NCBI GenBank assembly: GCA_019634835.1
Contig: JAHCAO010000004.1
Coordinates: 62,001 to 126,000 of the forward strand
Direction of reading: 5' to 3'
Length of the DNA: 64,000 bases
DNA from: Gammaproteobacteria bacterium
Lineage (GTDB): Bacteria > Pseudomonadota > Gammaproteobacteria > DSM-16500
Shown: positions 56,028 to 64,000 of the stretch, one piece after another
Layout of the letters: each line of letters opens with the position of its first letter
Position numbering within the stretch: the stretch's first letter is position 1
Notes under the pieces: model-generated
Databases searched by the model: none
The model's input: only the letters and a program-made list of their open reading frames with translations
Told to the model about the DNA's origin: nothing
Position numbers and translations under genes: made by a program

Positions 56028-56588
56028 ATGACTGAAATATTGAAAATCAATCCCACTACGGCTTTGTTAACGCCAGTGAAATACCGGCCTTCGCCTCACC
56101 ATGATGAACGCCCGCAAAATACGCTGATTGATATGATAGTCGTGCATGGGATTAGTCTGCCGCCAGGGGAATTTGGTTCTAATGCGATTGAAGAATTTTT
56201 TTGCGGCAAACTAGACAGCAACTCGCATCCTGCTTTCGCTAGTATCGCCACCGTAAAAGTCTCGGCGCATTTGTTAATTCGACGGACGGGTGAAATGATT
56301 CAATTTGTGCCATTTACTAAACGTGCATGGCACGCGGGCGAATCTCATTTTCAAGGCAGGACCCGCTGTAATGATTTTTCCATAGGAATAGAGTTGGAAG
56401 GTACGGATGATACATGTTACGAGCAGACACAATACCAGCAATTAAGCAGCGTGATTCAATTACTGATACGAGCTTATCCCTTTATTACGCGCGATCGAAT
56501 TGTGGGACATGCTGATATCGCACCTGGTCGTAAAACAGATCCAGGATTAACATTTGATTGGCAGTATTTAAAAGGAACATTCGCATGA
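56028..56588 (+). CDS. ampD: 1,6-anhydro-N-acetylmuramyl-L-alanine amidase AmpD
   Basis: AmpD is a cytoplasmic zinc amidase recycling anhydro-muropeptides. The 186-residue form from ATG 56028 matches the usual length; the longer frame to 55941 adds a hydrophobic stretch unlike AmpD. Zinc ligands: H40 (VVHGIS), His and Asp in GHADIAPGRKTDPG. Substrate residues RTRCNDFSIGIELEGTD are typical. The stop overlaps the ampE start. Confidence 0.94.
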   Translation: MTEILKINPTTALLTPVKYRPSPHHDERPQNTLIDMIVVHGISLPPGEFGSNAIEEFFCGKLDSNSHPAFASIATVKVSAHLLIRRTGEMIQFVPFTKRAWHAGESHFQGRTRCNDFSIGIELEGTDDTCYEQTQYQQLSSVIQLLIRAYPFITRDRIVGHADIAPGRKTDPGLTFDWQYLKGTFA

Positions 56589-57430
56589 CATTTGTCGTGA
56601 CATTGATTGCATTACTCATTGAACGGTTTTTCGATTGGAGCCATTTGCGTCGATGGAATTGGTATACAAATTATCAACAGAGAGTGGCACAGCGATTCCG
56701 AAGTCAATCGCCTTATTTGATTTTAATTTTCACCATTGTTCCTTTGTTGATCATGGTTATTTTAATGAATTTGTTATTAAGAAACGCCTTATTTGGATTG
56801 GCTGGATTGTTATTTCAGTTGCTTATTTTTCTGTATTGTTTAGGGCCGCAAAATCTTTGGGCGGATACGTTTGCTTGTATTAACGCATTAACGCAAGGCA
56901 ATACTCAGTTGGCGGCCGAAAAGCTGAAGGTTTCATTTGGGCTGGTAGAGGCTGGCGGTTTGGCAAAGCCGCTCTCCAATCAATTATTGAATAATATCTT
57001 TATTGCTGCAAACCGACGAGTATTTGCAATTGTGTTTTGGTTTATGGTGTTAGGGCCTGTAGGTGCGGTTTTATATCGCGCGTTGACATTATCTGCTGCT
57101 GAATTTTCTCAACAAGGCACAGCGCCTGAATTAGTACAAAGCGCGCGTTCTGCTGAGGCTGTTTTGGATTGGGTTCCTGTTCGCTTATTTACCTGTGCTT
57201 TTGCCCTGGGTGGTCATTTTGTAAAGGTTTTCTCTTGCTGGCATAAGAAAAACATATTGCGCTTAGATGTTAATGAAACACTATTGACAGAATGTGGAGC
57301 AGCGGCATTGGGTCGTGATGGCATAGAAAATCCAGCTGATGGTACTGCAGCAAGAAGTGCCATTGAACTGCTAGATCGTTCATTTGTGATTGCTTTAGTG
57401 TTGGTTGCGTTTGTCGTATTGTTATTTTAA
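56585..57430 (+). CDS. ampE: AmpE-type inner-membrane protein
   Basis: A 281-residue membrane protein with about five helices (49-90, 147-170 and the C-terminus). It has the AmpE/CobD-like features IERFFDWSHLRRWNW near the N-terminus and AAGLGRDG-like AALGRDGIENP near the end. It overlaps ampD (ATGA), as in E. coli ampDE. The molecular role of AmpE is not established. Confidence 0.9.
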   Translation: MTFVVTLIALLIERFFDWSHLRRWNWYTNYQQRVAQRFRSQSPYLILIFTIVPLLIMVILMNLLLRNALFGLAGLLFQLLIFLYCLGPQNLWADTFACINALTQGNTQLAAEKLKVSFGLVEAGGLAKPLSNQLLNNIFIAANRRVFAIVFWFMVLGPVGAVLYRALTLSAAEFSQQGTAPELVQSARSAEAVLDWVPVRLFTCAFALGGHFVKVFSCWHKKNILRLDVNETLLTECGAAALGRDGIENPADGTAARSAIELLDRSFVIALVLVAFVVLLF

Positions 57431-57548
57431 CCAGAGGAGCTCTGTAATCAGCCTTCAATTCTATGCTAATATATTTTTCTAACAGACTCTAAAAGTCTTT
57501 AGATTTTAGCCGTGATGATTGAAAAATATTTAGCAAAGGAATGCAAAT

Positions 57549-57905
57549 ATGAAAAAAACCATTGAAATTATCCTATTAAGTATATTTTTTAGCACGGTCT
57601 CACTCTCTTCATTTGGCTCAAATTATAATTTTCTCAGCAATACAGCAATGAGTTACTTCACCAAAGAAGACTGGAATTTGTCACGAATGGCATTGCATGA
57701 TGCCCTTAACCACTATAAAGATGGGGCTAAAGTAGCATGGAAGAATCCACGCAGTGGAAGTTATGGCGCTTTTTTACCTTCTCGTACCATTTATGCGAAG
57801 GGCGCTGTTTGCCGACACTTAAAAATCATGAATGTAGCAAACCTGATGCATGAAGATGCAACCTATACGTTTTGTAAACTACATAATGAATGGAAGATTA
57901 TGTGA
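57549..57905 (+). CDS. Small secreted surface-antigen-like protein
   Basis: A 118-residue protein with an AAAGGAA site and a signal peptide (KKTIEIILLSIFFSTVSLSSFG). The mature part shows WKNPRSGSYGAFLPSRTIY, GAVCRHLKIM and TYTFCKLHNEWKIM. That resembles the C-terminal domain of RT0821/Lpp0805-type (17-kDa-antigen-related) surface proteins, with a Cys pair. Probably periplasmic or outer-membrane-associated. Not part of the pdh operon. Confidence 0.75.
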   Translation: MKKTIEIILLSIFFSTVSLSSFGSNYNFLSNTAMSYFTKEDWNLSRMALHDALNHYKDGAKVAWKNPRSGSYGAFLPSRTIYAKGAVCRHLKIMNVANLMHEDATYTFCKLHNEWKIM

Positions 57906-58014
57906 AGTCGTTAAGCTTTTCTTATGAAGGACAGGCCCTAGAACAGGCTTTGGATTTTTGAGCATTTCAAGTAAACTTAGCCGCAAAACTAGATCCATCA
58001 ATAGGAAAAGAATA

Positions 58015-60675
58015 ATGACAAATCTGTCAAATGATCATGATCCCATAGAAACCCAAGAGTGGTTGGATGCGCTAGCTTCTCTGGTCAAGCACGAAGGTAA
58101 AAAGCGCGCACAATATGTTTTGCAAAAAATAATAAAAGAAGCTGAAAGACAAGGTATTAGAAGCGGCATGGCGTCATTCACCACGCCTTATTGCAATACC
58201 ATTACGGTAGAGAAACAGCCTATTTATCCCGGTAACTTGGAATTGGAAGCAGCTATCGAAGCGCTGATACGCTGGAATGCAATTGCCATGGTCATACAGG
58301 CAAAAAATAATGCAGATGGGGTTGGCGGGCATTTGTCCTCCTTTGCGTCTATCGCAACGTTGTACGAAGTCGGTATGCATCACTTCTTTAGAGGGGCAAC
58401 AAAAGAGAACCTAGGGGATTTGGTTTATTTTCAAGGCCATTCTTCGGAAGGCAATTATGCACGTGCTTATATGGAAGGAAGACTCACTGAAAAACAATTA
58501 AAAAATTTCCGTCAAGAAGTAGGCGGCGATGGGTTGTCTTCTTATCCTCATCCATGGTTAATGCCGCATTTTTGGCAATTTGCTACGGTTTCATTAGGGT
58601 TGGGTTTATTGCAAGGGATCTATCAAGCGCGTTTCTTAAAGTATTTGGAAAATCGGGACTTAGTGTCCGCAGTAGATCGCAAAGTTTGGGTTTTTTGTGG
58701 TGATGGTGAAATGGATGAGCCGGAATCAATCGCAGGGCTTACACTCGCTGCACGTGAAAAGTTGGATAACCTTATCTTTGTGATTAATTGCAACCTTCAA
58801 CGTTTAGATGGTTTGGTCCGTGGTAATGGCAAAATTGTTCAAGAATTAGAAAGTATTTTCCGCGGTGCAGGTTGGAATGTCATTAAGGTATTATGGGACA
58901 GTCGTTGGGACGCTTTATTTGTTAAAGATAAATCAGGTGCGTTGTTGCAGCGGTTAAATGAATGTGTGGATGGCGACTTACAAACAGCTTACGTTCGTGG
59001 CGGCGCTTATATGCGCGAGTTTTTATTTAATACGGATGAATTAAAAGCGTTAGTCTCCGATTTATCGGATGCAGACCTTGGACAATTAAATCGCGGTGCG
59101 CATGACGCTGTAAAAATTTATGCAGCTTACTCAGCTGCTGTACAGCACACAGGTCAGCCTACTGTTATCTTGACCCAAGGTGTGAAAGGTTATGGTTTGG
59201 GAACCACGACAACAGAAGGTAGGAATGTGGCACATAACTCACTGGACATGAGTGAGGCTGAGTTAAAAGCATTTCGGGATCGTTTTAAGCTATCGTTAAC
59301 GGATGAGGCACTGTCTAATCTTAGTTTTCAAAAATTAAAAAATGATAGCCCGGAAATGCAATATTTACTTGCGCAGCGCGAGAGATTAGGTGGATATTTA
59401 CCTTCTCGGCAAGTGTTATCTCAACCTTTACCTGTCCCTGAATTATCGGCATTTCATGCTGTATTACAAGGTTCGGCAGATAGAACCATGTCTACTACGA
59501 TGGTATTTGGCCGAATCATGAATGTGTTACTGAAAGATAAGTCTATTGGTCCACGCGTGGTACCTATTTTTTCAGATGAAGTACGTACTTTTGGGTTGGA
59601 AGCATTGTTCCGGCAAGTGGGGATTTATTCGCCAGTAGGTCAATTATATACGCCAGAAGACAAAGAACAATTTCTCTATTATCACGAAGCTCAAAATGGG
59701 CAAGTCTTGGAAGAAGGTATTACGGAAGCAGGATGTATGTCCTCATGGATCGCTGCAGCAACGTCGTATGCCACCCATCGTTTTCCTATGGTTCCATTTT
59801 TTACTTATTACTCTATGTTTGGGTTTCAACGGGTGGGCGATCTGATTTGGGCAGCGGGTGATATGCGTGCACGTGGTTTTTTAATTGGTGCAACGGCGGG
59901 CCGTACTACCTTGGAAGGTGAAGGGTTGCAGCATCAAGATGGTACCAGTTTATTGATGGCATCCAGTGTTCCCAATTGTCGCGCTTATGATCCTACTTTT
60001 GGTTACGAAATGGCGGTGATTATTCAACATGGTTTAAACGAAATGTTGTACGAAGAAAAAGATGTGTTCTATTACATCATGGCGATGAATGAACGTTATG
60101 TTCAACCAGCTATGCCTGAAGGCGTTGAAAATGGCATCATTAAAGGCATGTATTTATTTCGTGATGGTGGCAAGGCTAAACATAAAGTCCAATTGCTAGG
60201 TAGTGGCGCTATTTTGAATGAAGTGATTGCCGCAGCAGATTTATTAAAACAAGATTTTGATGTTGTAGCAGATGTTTGGAGTGTGACTAGTTTTAATGAG
60301 CTGCATCGTGATGGTGTGGCAGTTGAGCGGGCGAATATGTTATCACCTGAGAAAAAGCCGGCGGTGACATATGTTGAGCAAAACTTATCAGATCATCAGG
60401 GGCCAGTGGTTGCGACTACGGATTATGTACGTGCTTATCCAGACTTGATTAGACCTTATATTTCGCGTACCTATATTACATTAGGGACAGATGGATTTGG
60501 CCGTAGTGATACACGGGAACATTTGCGGCAGTTCTTTGAAGTCGATCGTTACTATATTGTGGTAGCTGCATTGTATGCCTTGATGAAAGACGGTGAAATT
60601 TCAGCAGGCCAAGTTGCTGCTGCCATTAAGAAATATGATATTGATCCTCAAAAGCCTAATCCTATCACTGTATAA
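58015..60675 (+). CDS. aceE: Pyruvate dehydrogenase E1 component
   Basis: AceE is the thiamine-dependent homodimeric E1 that decarboxylates pyruvate and acetylates the E2 lipoyl group. The 886-residue form from ATG 58015 (AGGAAAAGAATAATG) equals the E. coli length. ThDP motif GDGEMDEPES followed by NNLIFVINCN-type NCNLQRLDG is present, as are active-site His and Glu segments. The longer frame to 57958 is non-coding. Confidence 0.97.
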   Translation: MTNLSNDHDPIETQEWLDALASLVKHEGKKRAQYVLQKIIKEAERQGIRSGMASFTTPYCNTITVEKQPIYPGNLELEAAIEALIRWNAIAMVIQAKNNADGVGGHLSSFASIATLYEVGMHHFFRGATKENLGDLVYFQGHSSEGNYARAYMEGRLTEKQLKNFRQEVGGDGLSSYPHPWLMPHFWQFATVSLGLGLLQGIYQARFLKYLENRDLVSAVDRKVWVFCGDGEMDEPESIAGLTLAAREKLDNLIFVINCNLQRLDGLVRGNGKIVQELESIFRGAGWNVIKVLWDSRWDALFVKDKSGALLQRLNECVDGDLQTAYVRGGAYMREFLFNTDELKALVSDLSDADLGQLNRGAHDAVKIYAAYSAAVQHTGQPTVILTQGVKGYGLGTTTTEGRNVAHNSLDMSEAELKAFRDRFKLSLTDEALSNLSFQKLKNDSPEMQYLLAQRERLGGYLPSRQVLSQPLPVPELSAFHAVLQGSADRTMSTTMVFGRIMNVLLKDKSIGPRVVPIFSDEVRTFGLEALFRQVGIYSPVGQLYTPEDKEQFLYYHEAQNGQVLEEGITEAGCMSSWIAAATSYATHRFPMVPFFTYYSMFGFQRVGDLIWAAGDMRARGFLIGATAGRTTLEGEGLQHQDGTSLLMASSVPNCRAYDPTFGYEMAVIIQHGLNEMLYEEKDVFYYIMAMNERYVQPAMPEGVENGIIKGMYLFRDGGKAKHKVQLLGSGAILNEVIAAADLLKQDFDVVADVWSVTSFNELHRDGVAVERANMLSPEKKPAVTYVEQNLSDHQGPVVATTDYVRAYPDLIRPYISRTYITLGTDGFGRSDTREHLRQFFEVDRYYIVVAALYALMKDGEISAGQVAAAIKKYDIDPQKPNPITV

Positions 60676-60707
60676 GATACATGATATCGAAACCCATAAT
60701 GGAGGAC

Positions 60708-62048
60708 ATGATTTTGACTGTAAAGAATATTGCGACGCCTGATTTGGGTGGTGCGACGGATGTGACAGTGATTGAAGTATTAGTAAAGCAGGGTGATAAG
60801 GTTGCGGTGGATACACCTATCGTAACATTAGAATCTGATAAGGCTACCATGGAAATTCCCACTACAGAGGCTGGTGTAGTAAAAGAAATAAAAGTTAAAG
60901 TGGGCGATAAAGTTTCCAGTGGGTCACTACTGATACTGGTTGAAGCAGGTGCTGCTGCAGATAAGCAGCAACATGCTGAGACTCAGCCAGCAGTAGGGAC
61001 TGCTTCACTATCGTCTAAGCATGCTGAAAATCCTGAGAATCCTGTGATGACAGCAAAACCAGAGCCTGTGAAATCAGCACCATCAACACAACCCAATGTT
61101 CCCATGCTGACAACGCCAGTGTTGACTGGCACAGTGCAATCTACTAGCGATGTGCATGCTGGTCCGGGTGTGCGTCGTCTTGCCCGTGAATTAGGCGTGA
61201 ACTTGACCTTGGTGCAAGGCAGTGGACCTAAGCAACGCATTTTACAAGAAGATGTGCAAGCATTTGTGAAGGGCCAATTAGCACAATTGCAAAATGGTGC
61301 GATGCCTATGGGGGTGGTGCCTACCACACCAGTTATTGATTTTTCTAAATTTGGGCCAATTGATGTTCAAGCCTTATCACGAATAAAGAAAATCTCTGGT
61401 AAAAATTTACAGCGTAACGCGATGATGATTCCGCATGTCACCCAATTTGGCGAAGCCGATATCACATTCTTGGAAGATTTTCGCCAAGCGCAAAAATCAG
61501 AAATGGATAAGCAAAAAATCAAGCTTACTCCTCTTGTGTTTATCATGAAAGCTGTGGTTGCCTCGTTGAAAGTATTCCCACAGGTTAATGCATCGCTGGA
61601 TGCACAGGGTGAAAATTTAATTATGAAAAAATATTTTCACTTAGGGATAGCAGTCGATACGCCAGAAGGATTAGTGGTGCCAGTCATCCGGGATGTGGAT
61701 AAAAAAGGATTGGTCGATCTTGCGAAAGAATTAGGGCAGGTGAGCGAGAAAGCAAGGAATAAACAATTAACGCCTGGTGACATGCAAGGGGGTTGTTTTT
61801 CCATTTCAAGCTTGGGTGGAATTGGCGGTACGGCGTTTACGCCTATTATTAATGCGCCTGAAGTGGCAATTCTCGGTGTGTCAAAAGCATCGTATCAACC
61901 CGTTTATCAAGATGGTGCTTTTATACCGCGTCTGATGCTGCCATTATCCTTATCTTATGATCATCGTGTCATTGATGGTGCAGAGGGCGCGCGTTTTATT
62001 ACACATTTAAGTCATATGTTATCTGACATTCGTAGCTTGTTGTTATAA
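60708..62048 (+). CDS. aceF: Dihydrolipoamide acetyltransferase E2
   Basis: The E2 core of pyruvate dehydrogenase has one lipoyl domain here (VTLESDKATMEIP with the lipoylated Lys), an Ala/Pro/Thr-rich linker, a peripheral-subunit-binding domain (AGPGVRRLARELGVNLTLVQ) and a catalytic domain ending LPLSLSYDHRVIDGAEGARF with the catalytic His and Asp. E. coli has three lipoyl domains. The start is uncertain: GGAGGA lies two bases before ATG 60708 but seven before TTG 60714; ATG 60699 and 60681 are also in frame. Confidence 0.93.
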   Translation: MILTVKNIATPDLGGATDVTVIEVLVKQGDKVAVDTPIVTLESDKATMEIPTTEAGVVKEIKVKVGDKVSSGSLLILVEAGAAADKQQHAETQPAVGTASLSSKHAENPENPVMTAKPEPVKSAPSTQPNVPMLTTPVLTGTVQSTSDVHAGPGVRRLARELGVNLTLVQGSGPKQRILQEDVQAFVKGQLAQLQNGAMPMGVVPTTPVIDFSKFGPIDVQALSRIKKISGKNLQRNAMMIPHVTQFGEADITFLEDFRQAQKSEMDKQKIKLTPLVFIMKAVVASLKVFPQVNASLDAQGENLIMKKYFHLGIAVDTPEGLVVPVIRDVDKKGLVDLAKELGQVSEKARNKQLTPGDMQGGCFSISSLGGIGGTAFTPIINAPEVAILGVSKASYQPVYQDGAFIPRLMLPLSLSYDHRVIDGAEGARFITHLSHMLSDIRSLLL

Positions 62049-62058
62049 GGATTAAAAA

Positions 62059-63492
62059 ATGAGTATGCAAACAGAAGTTGTTGTTATTGGTAGTGGTCCT
62101 GGCGGATATACTGCGGCATTTCGTGCCGCTGATTTAGGAAAAAAAGTCGTGATGATCGAACGCTATGATGCAGTTGGGGGTGTTTGTTTGAATGTGGGTT
62201 GTATCCCATCTAAAGCTTTGTTGCATGCAGCGAAAGTAGTGGATGAAGCGGCAGAAATGTCCGAACATGGCATACAATTTGGTAAGCCAAAAATTGATAC
62301 TAAGAAATTAGTAGAATGGAAAAACAATGTTGTTACCAAATTGACTGGTGGTGTGAAAACGCTTGCTAAAGTACGTAAAGTAGAAATAGTAACAGGAGTG
62401 GCGAAATTTATTTCTGATCATGAATTGGAAGTCACTAAAAAAGATGGCAGCAAAGAAACAGTGCAATTTCAGCAAGCCGTTATTGCGGTAGGTTCTCGTC
62501 CAGTGAAGCTTCCATTTTTACCTGATGACCCGCGTATTATCGATTCTACTGGCGCATTAAAATTGGAGGAAGTGAATGGCAAAATGCTGGTGATTGGCGG
62601 CGGTATTATTGGTCTGGAAATGGCAACCGTTTATCACACATTAGGCACTCACATTACTGTAGTTGAATTAATGGACCAGATCATTCCAGGTGCTGATAAT
62701 GATATTGTGATGCCTTTATATAAACGGATTAAGGGGCGATATGAAAATATTTACCTCAAATCTAAAGTCACTCAAGTGGAAGCAAAAAAAGATGGATTGT
62801 ATGTCACTTTTGAAGGTGAGGAGGCACCGCAAAAACCAGAAAAATTTGATCGTATTCTTTGTGCAGTAGGTAGACGTCCTAACGGTGATCAGATTGATGC
62901 AGCTAAGGCAGGTATCAAGGTGGATGAACGTGGGTTTATTCCTGTTGATAAGCAAATGCGTACGAATATTCCTCATATTTATGCGATTGGTGATGTCACG
63001 GGCAATCCTATGTTGGCACATAAGGCGATGCCGGAAGGCAGGATTGCAGCAGAAGTGATTGCAGGGCTGAAGCATTATTTCGATGCCAAATGTATTGCCA
63101 GTGTTGCTTATACTGATCCAGAAATCGCTTGGGTGGGAGTCACTGAAACTGAAGCAAAGTCAAAAGGCATCAAGTATGGGAAAGGCGTGTTTCCTTGGGC
63201 AGCGAGTGGCCGTTCGCTCAGTCTTGGTCGTAGCGAGGGATTAACTAAACTGCTTATTGATGAGACAACACATCGTGTGATTGGTGCAGGGATTGTCGGC
63301 CCTAATGCGGGTGAGTTAATTGCGGAAGTTGCCTTAGCGATTGAAATGGGTTGTGATGTTGCGGATGTTGCGCTCACTATACACCCGCATCCAACGTTAT
63401 CAGAAACGGTTGCTTTAGCTGCGGAAGTATTTGAGGGGACCATTACTGATTTATATATGCCAAAGAAAAAGGTCGAAAAGGTAAGCAGCTGA
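62059..63492 (+). CDS. lpdA: Dihydrolipoamide dehydrogenase
   Basis: E3 of pyruvate dehydrogenase and related complexes; a 477-residue FAD flavoprotein. FAD GSGPGGYTAA (11-20), redox disulfide C43/C48 in GGVCLNVGCIPSK, NAD-binding GGGIIGLEMATVY and the catalytic HPHPTLSETV are intact. It has an AAGGATTAAAAA site and ends the aceE-aceF-lpd operon. Family E and A elements follow. Confidence 0.97.
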   Translation: MSMQTEVVVIGSGPGGYTAAFRAADLGKKVVMIERYDAVGGVCLNVGCIPSKALLHAAKVVDEAAEMSEHGIQFGKPKIDTKKLVEWKNNVVTKLTGGVKTLAKVRKVEIVTGVAKFISDHELEVTKKDGSKETVQFQQAVIAVGSRPVKLPFLPDDPRIIDSTGALKLEEVNGKMLVIGGGIIGLEMATVYHTLGTHITVVELMDQIIPGADNDIVMPLYKRIKGRYENIYLKSKVTQVEAKKDGLYVTFEGEEAPQKPEKFDRILCAVGRRPNGDQIDAAKAGIKVDERGFIPVDKQMRTNIPHIYAIGDVTGNPMLAHKAMPEGRIAAEVIAGLKHYFDAKCIASVAYTDPEIAWVGVTETEAKSKGIKYGKGVFPWAASGRSLSLGRSEGLTKLLIDETTHRVIGAGIVGPNAGELIAEVALAIEMGCDVADVALTIHPHPTLSETVALAAEVFEGTITDLYMPKKKVEKVSS

Positions 63493-63513
63493 TTCATGGA
63501 GCCTTTTTCATAT

Positions 63514-63540
63514 GTGAATCAAACTTAGTGCGGCAATATA
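63514..63540 (+). mobile_element. Family E right-end remnant
   Basis: GTGAATCAAACTTAGTGCGG matches the right arm of E3 (GTGAGTCAAACTTAGCGGGA). It directly abuts the next E element and has no left half. Confidence 0.55.
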
Positions 63541-63866
63541 TAATATATTGTCGGCCTAACTGATCGTAGCCATTCACGGGGGTAGTCATCGAGCCCAAAA
63601 AACGGAAGCTCTGCGATGTCGAAGCTATGAAGGCTCGTTAAGAGGGATGCAAGCAAAGGAATAAAGGCTACTATTTCAACCCATCTACTGTATTACAAAG
63701 CGAGCCGTCGTGATGACTTGAATGGTGCTATCTACCAGCTTCCGTTTTTTGGGCCCGATGACTACCCCCGTGAATGGTTACAACTGATCAGCATACAAAG
63801 AGTTGACCTATGCTACTTCTCGGACCAACTTCAGTAGAGGTCAGCTAGGTTGACAATGTTCTAGGC
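63541..63866 (+). mobile_element. Family E element E4, interrupted by a family A insertion
   Basis: The left end (ATATTGTCGGCCTAACTGATC) and right part (AAAGAGTTGACCTATG, CTCGGACCAACTTCAG, GACAATGTTCTAG) belong to one family E copy. The family A element 63566-63781 splits it. Confidence 0.75.
63558..63789 (-). mobile_element. Family A element nested in E4, perfect 8-bp target duplication
   Basis: The element (63566-63781, 216 bp) starts GTAGCCATTCACGGGGGTAG and ends with the near-perfect complement (25 of 26 at the tips). The target duplication is AACTGATC (63558-63565 and 63782-63789), perfect. This is the clearest A insertion in the window. Confidence 0.95.
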
Positions 63867-63867
63867 T

Positions 63868-64000
63868 CTATGGATGCTCCCACATCAATTCTTTCTCATT
63901 CGTTTCACGTGCAAGCATACGGGCAATAACAAATAATACATCAGAAAGACGGTTTAAGTAGCGTAACATTTCTGGATTATTCAATGAAATCTGTCTGTGT
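63868..64000 (-). CDS. Cob(I)alamin adenosyltransferase (PduO-type), C-terminal part
   Basis: The reverse strand from 64000 to the TAG at 63868 reads PEMLRYLNRLSDVLFVIARM then LARETNEKELMWEHP. This is the typical C-terminus of PduO/MMAB-type ATP:cob(I)alamin adenosyltransferases (YLNRLSDLLFVLAR). The N-terminal part lies beyond the right edge, so only about 44 codons are seen. The stop is just outside the family E element. Confidence 0.82.
   Translation of the reverse strand, partial: HRQISLNNPEMLRYLNRLSDVLFVIARMLARETNEKELMWEHP

Overview
The window looks like chromosome of a gammaproteobacterium of the order Legionellales, most plausibly Coxiellaceae-like (Coxiella, Rickettsiella, Aquicella type). 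This is inferred, not proven. The basis is an AT-rich genome, the order tpiA-secG-tRNA-Leu-nuoA-to-N, FeoABC, a short PutA without a DNA-binding head, free-standing NuoC and NuoD, and several small secreted or coiled-coil proteins with no obvious family.

Layout. 1-6.6 kb: a cut-off unknown gene, a Fur-boxed feoABC ferrous-iron operon, and two uncharacterised cytoplasmic proteins. 6.7-22.7 kb: tpiA, secG, tRNA-Leu(GAG) and all 13 separate nuo genes of respiratory complex I. 22.9-27.8 kb: a 51-codon reverse-strand gene, queA, yajC, secD and secF. 28-31.4 kb: accessory small genes (TPR protein, outer-membrane barrel, secreted protein, Ser/Gly/Tyr-rich lipoprotein). 31.4-41 kb: suhB, trmJ, a polyprenyl-phosphate type glycosyltransferase with two GT-C membrane glycosyltransferases, a cysteine desulfurase and a YbaK-type deacylase. 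41-50.5 kb: ettA, a putA / cation-antiporter / CDF-efflux operon, rnt and a hipBA-like module. 51-57.4 kb: peroxiredoxin, ArnB- and ArnA-dehydrogenase-like sugar-nucleotide genes, murA-ibaG and ampD-ampE. 57.5-64 kb: a small secreted antigen-like protein, aceE-aceF-lpd, and the 3' end of a cobalamin adenosyltransferase gene on the reverse strand.

The unusual feature is what fills the gaps. Almost every large intergenic space is occupied by a short non-coding palindromic element. I separate six families (named A to F here; 216, 214, 171-175, about 172, 109-168 and 101-130 bp). No transposase gene is present. Many copies are flanked by direct repeats of 8 bp (A, B, C, D) or 9 bp (F), several of them perfect, so they are mobile insertions (MITE-like). 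Within families C, D and F the long arms differ strongly between copies yet remain complementary within each copy. Their cores keep a plan of two small hairpins, the second closed by a TCCT loop. That points to selection on, or self-correction of, a folded structure.

Many elements sit exactly at gene ends. The element or its target duplication carries all or part of the stop codon of trmJ, ybaK, murA, one GT-C gene, feoC and probably the 51-codon gene. One element interrupts the nuo operon between nuoF and nuoG, and another lies between queA and yajC, where tgt is usually found.
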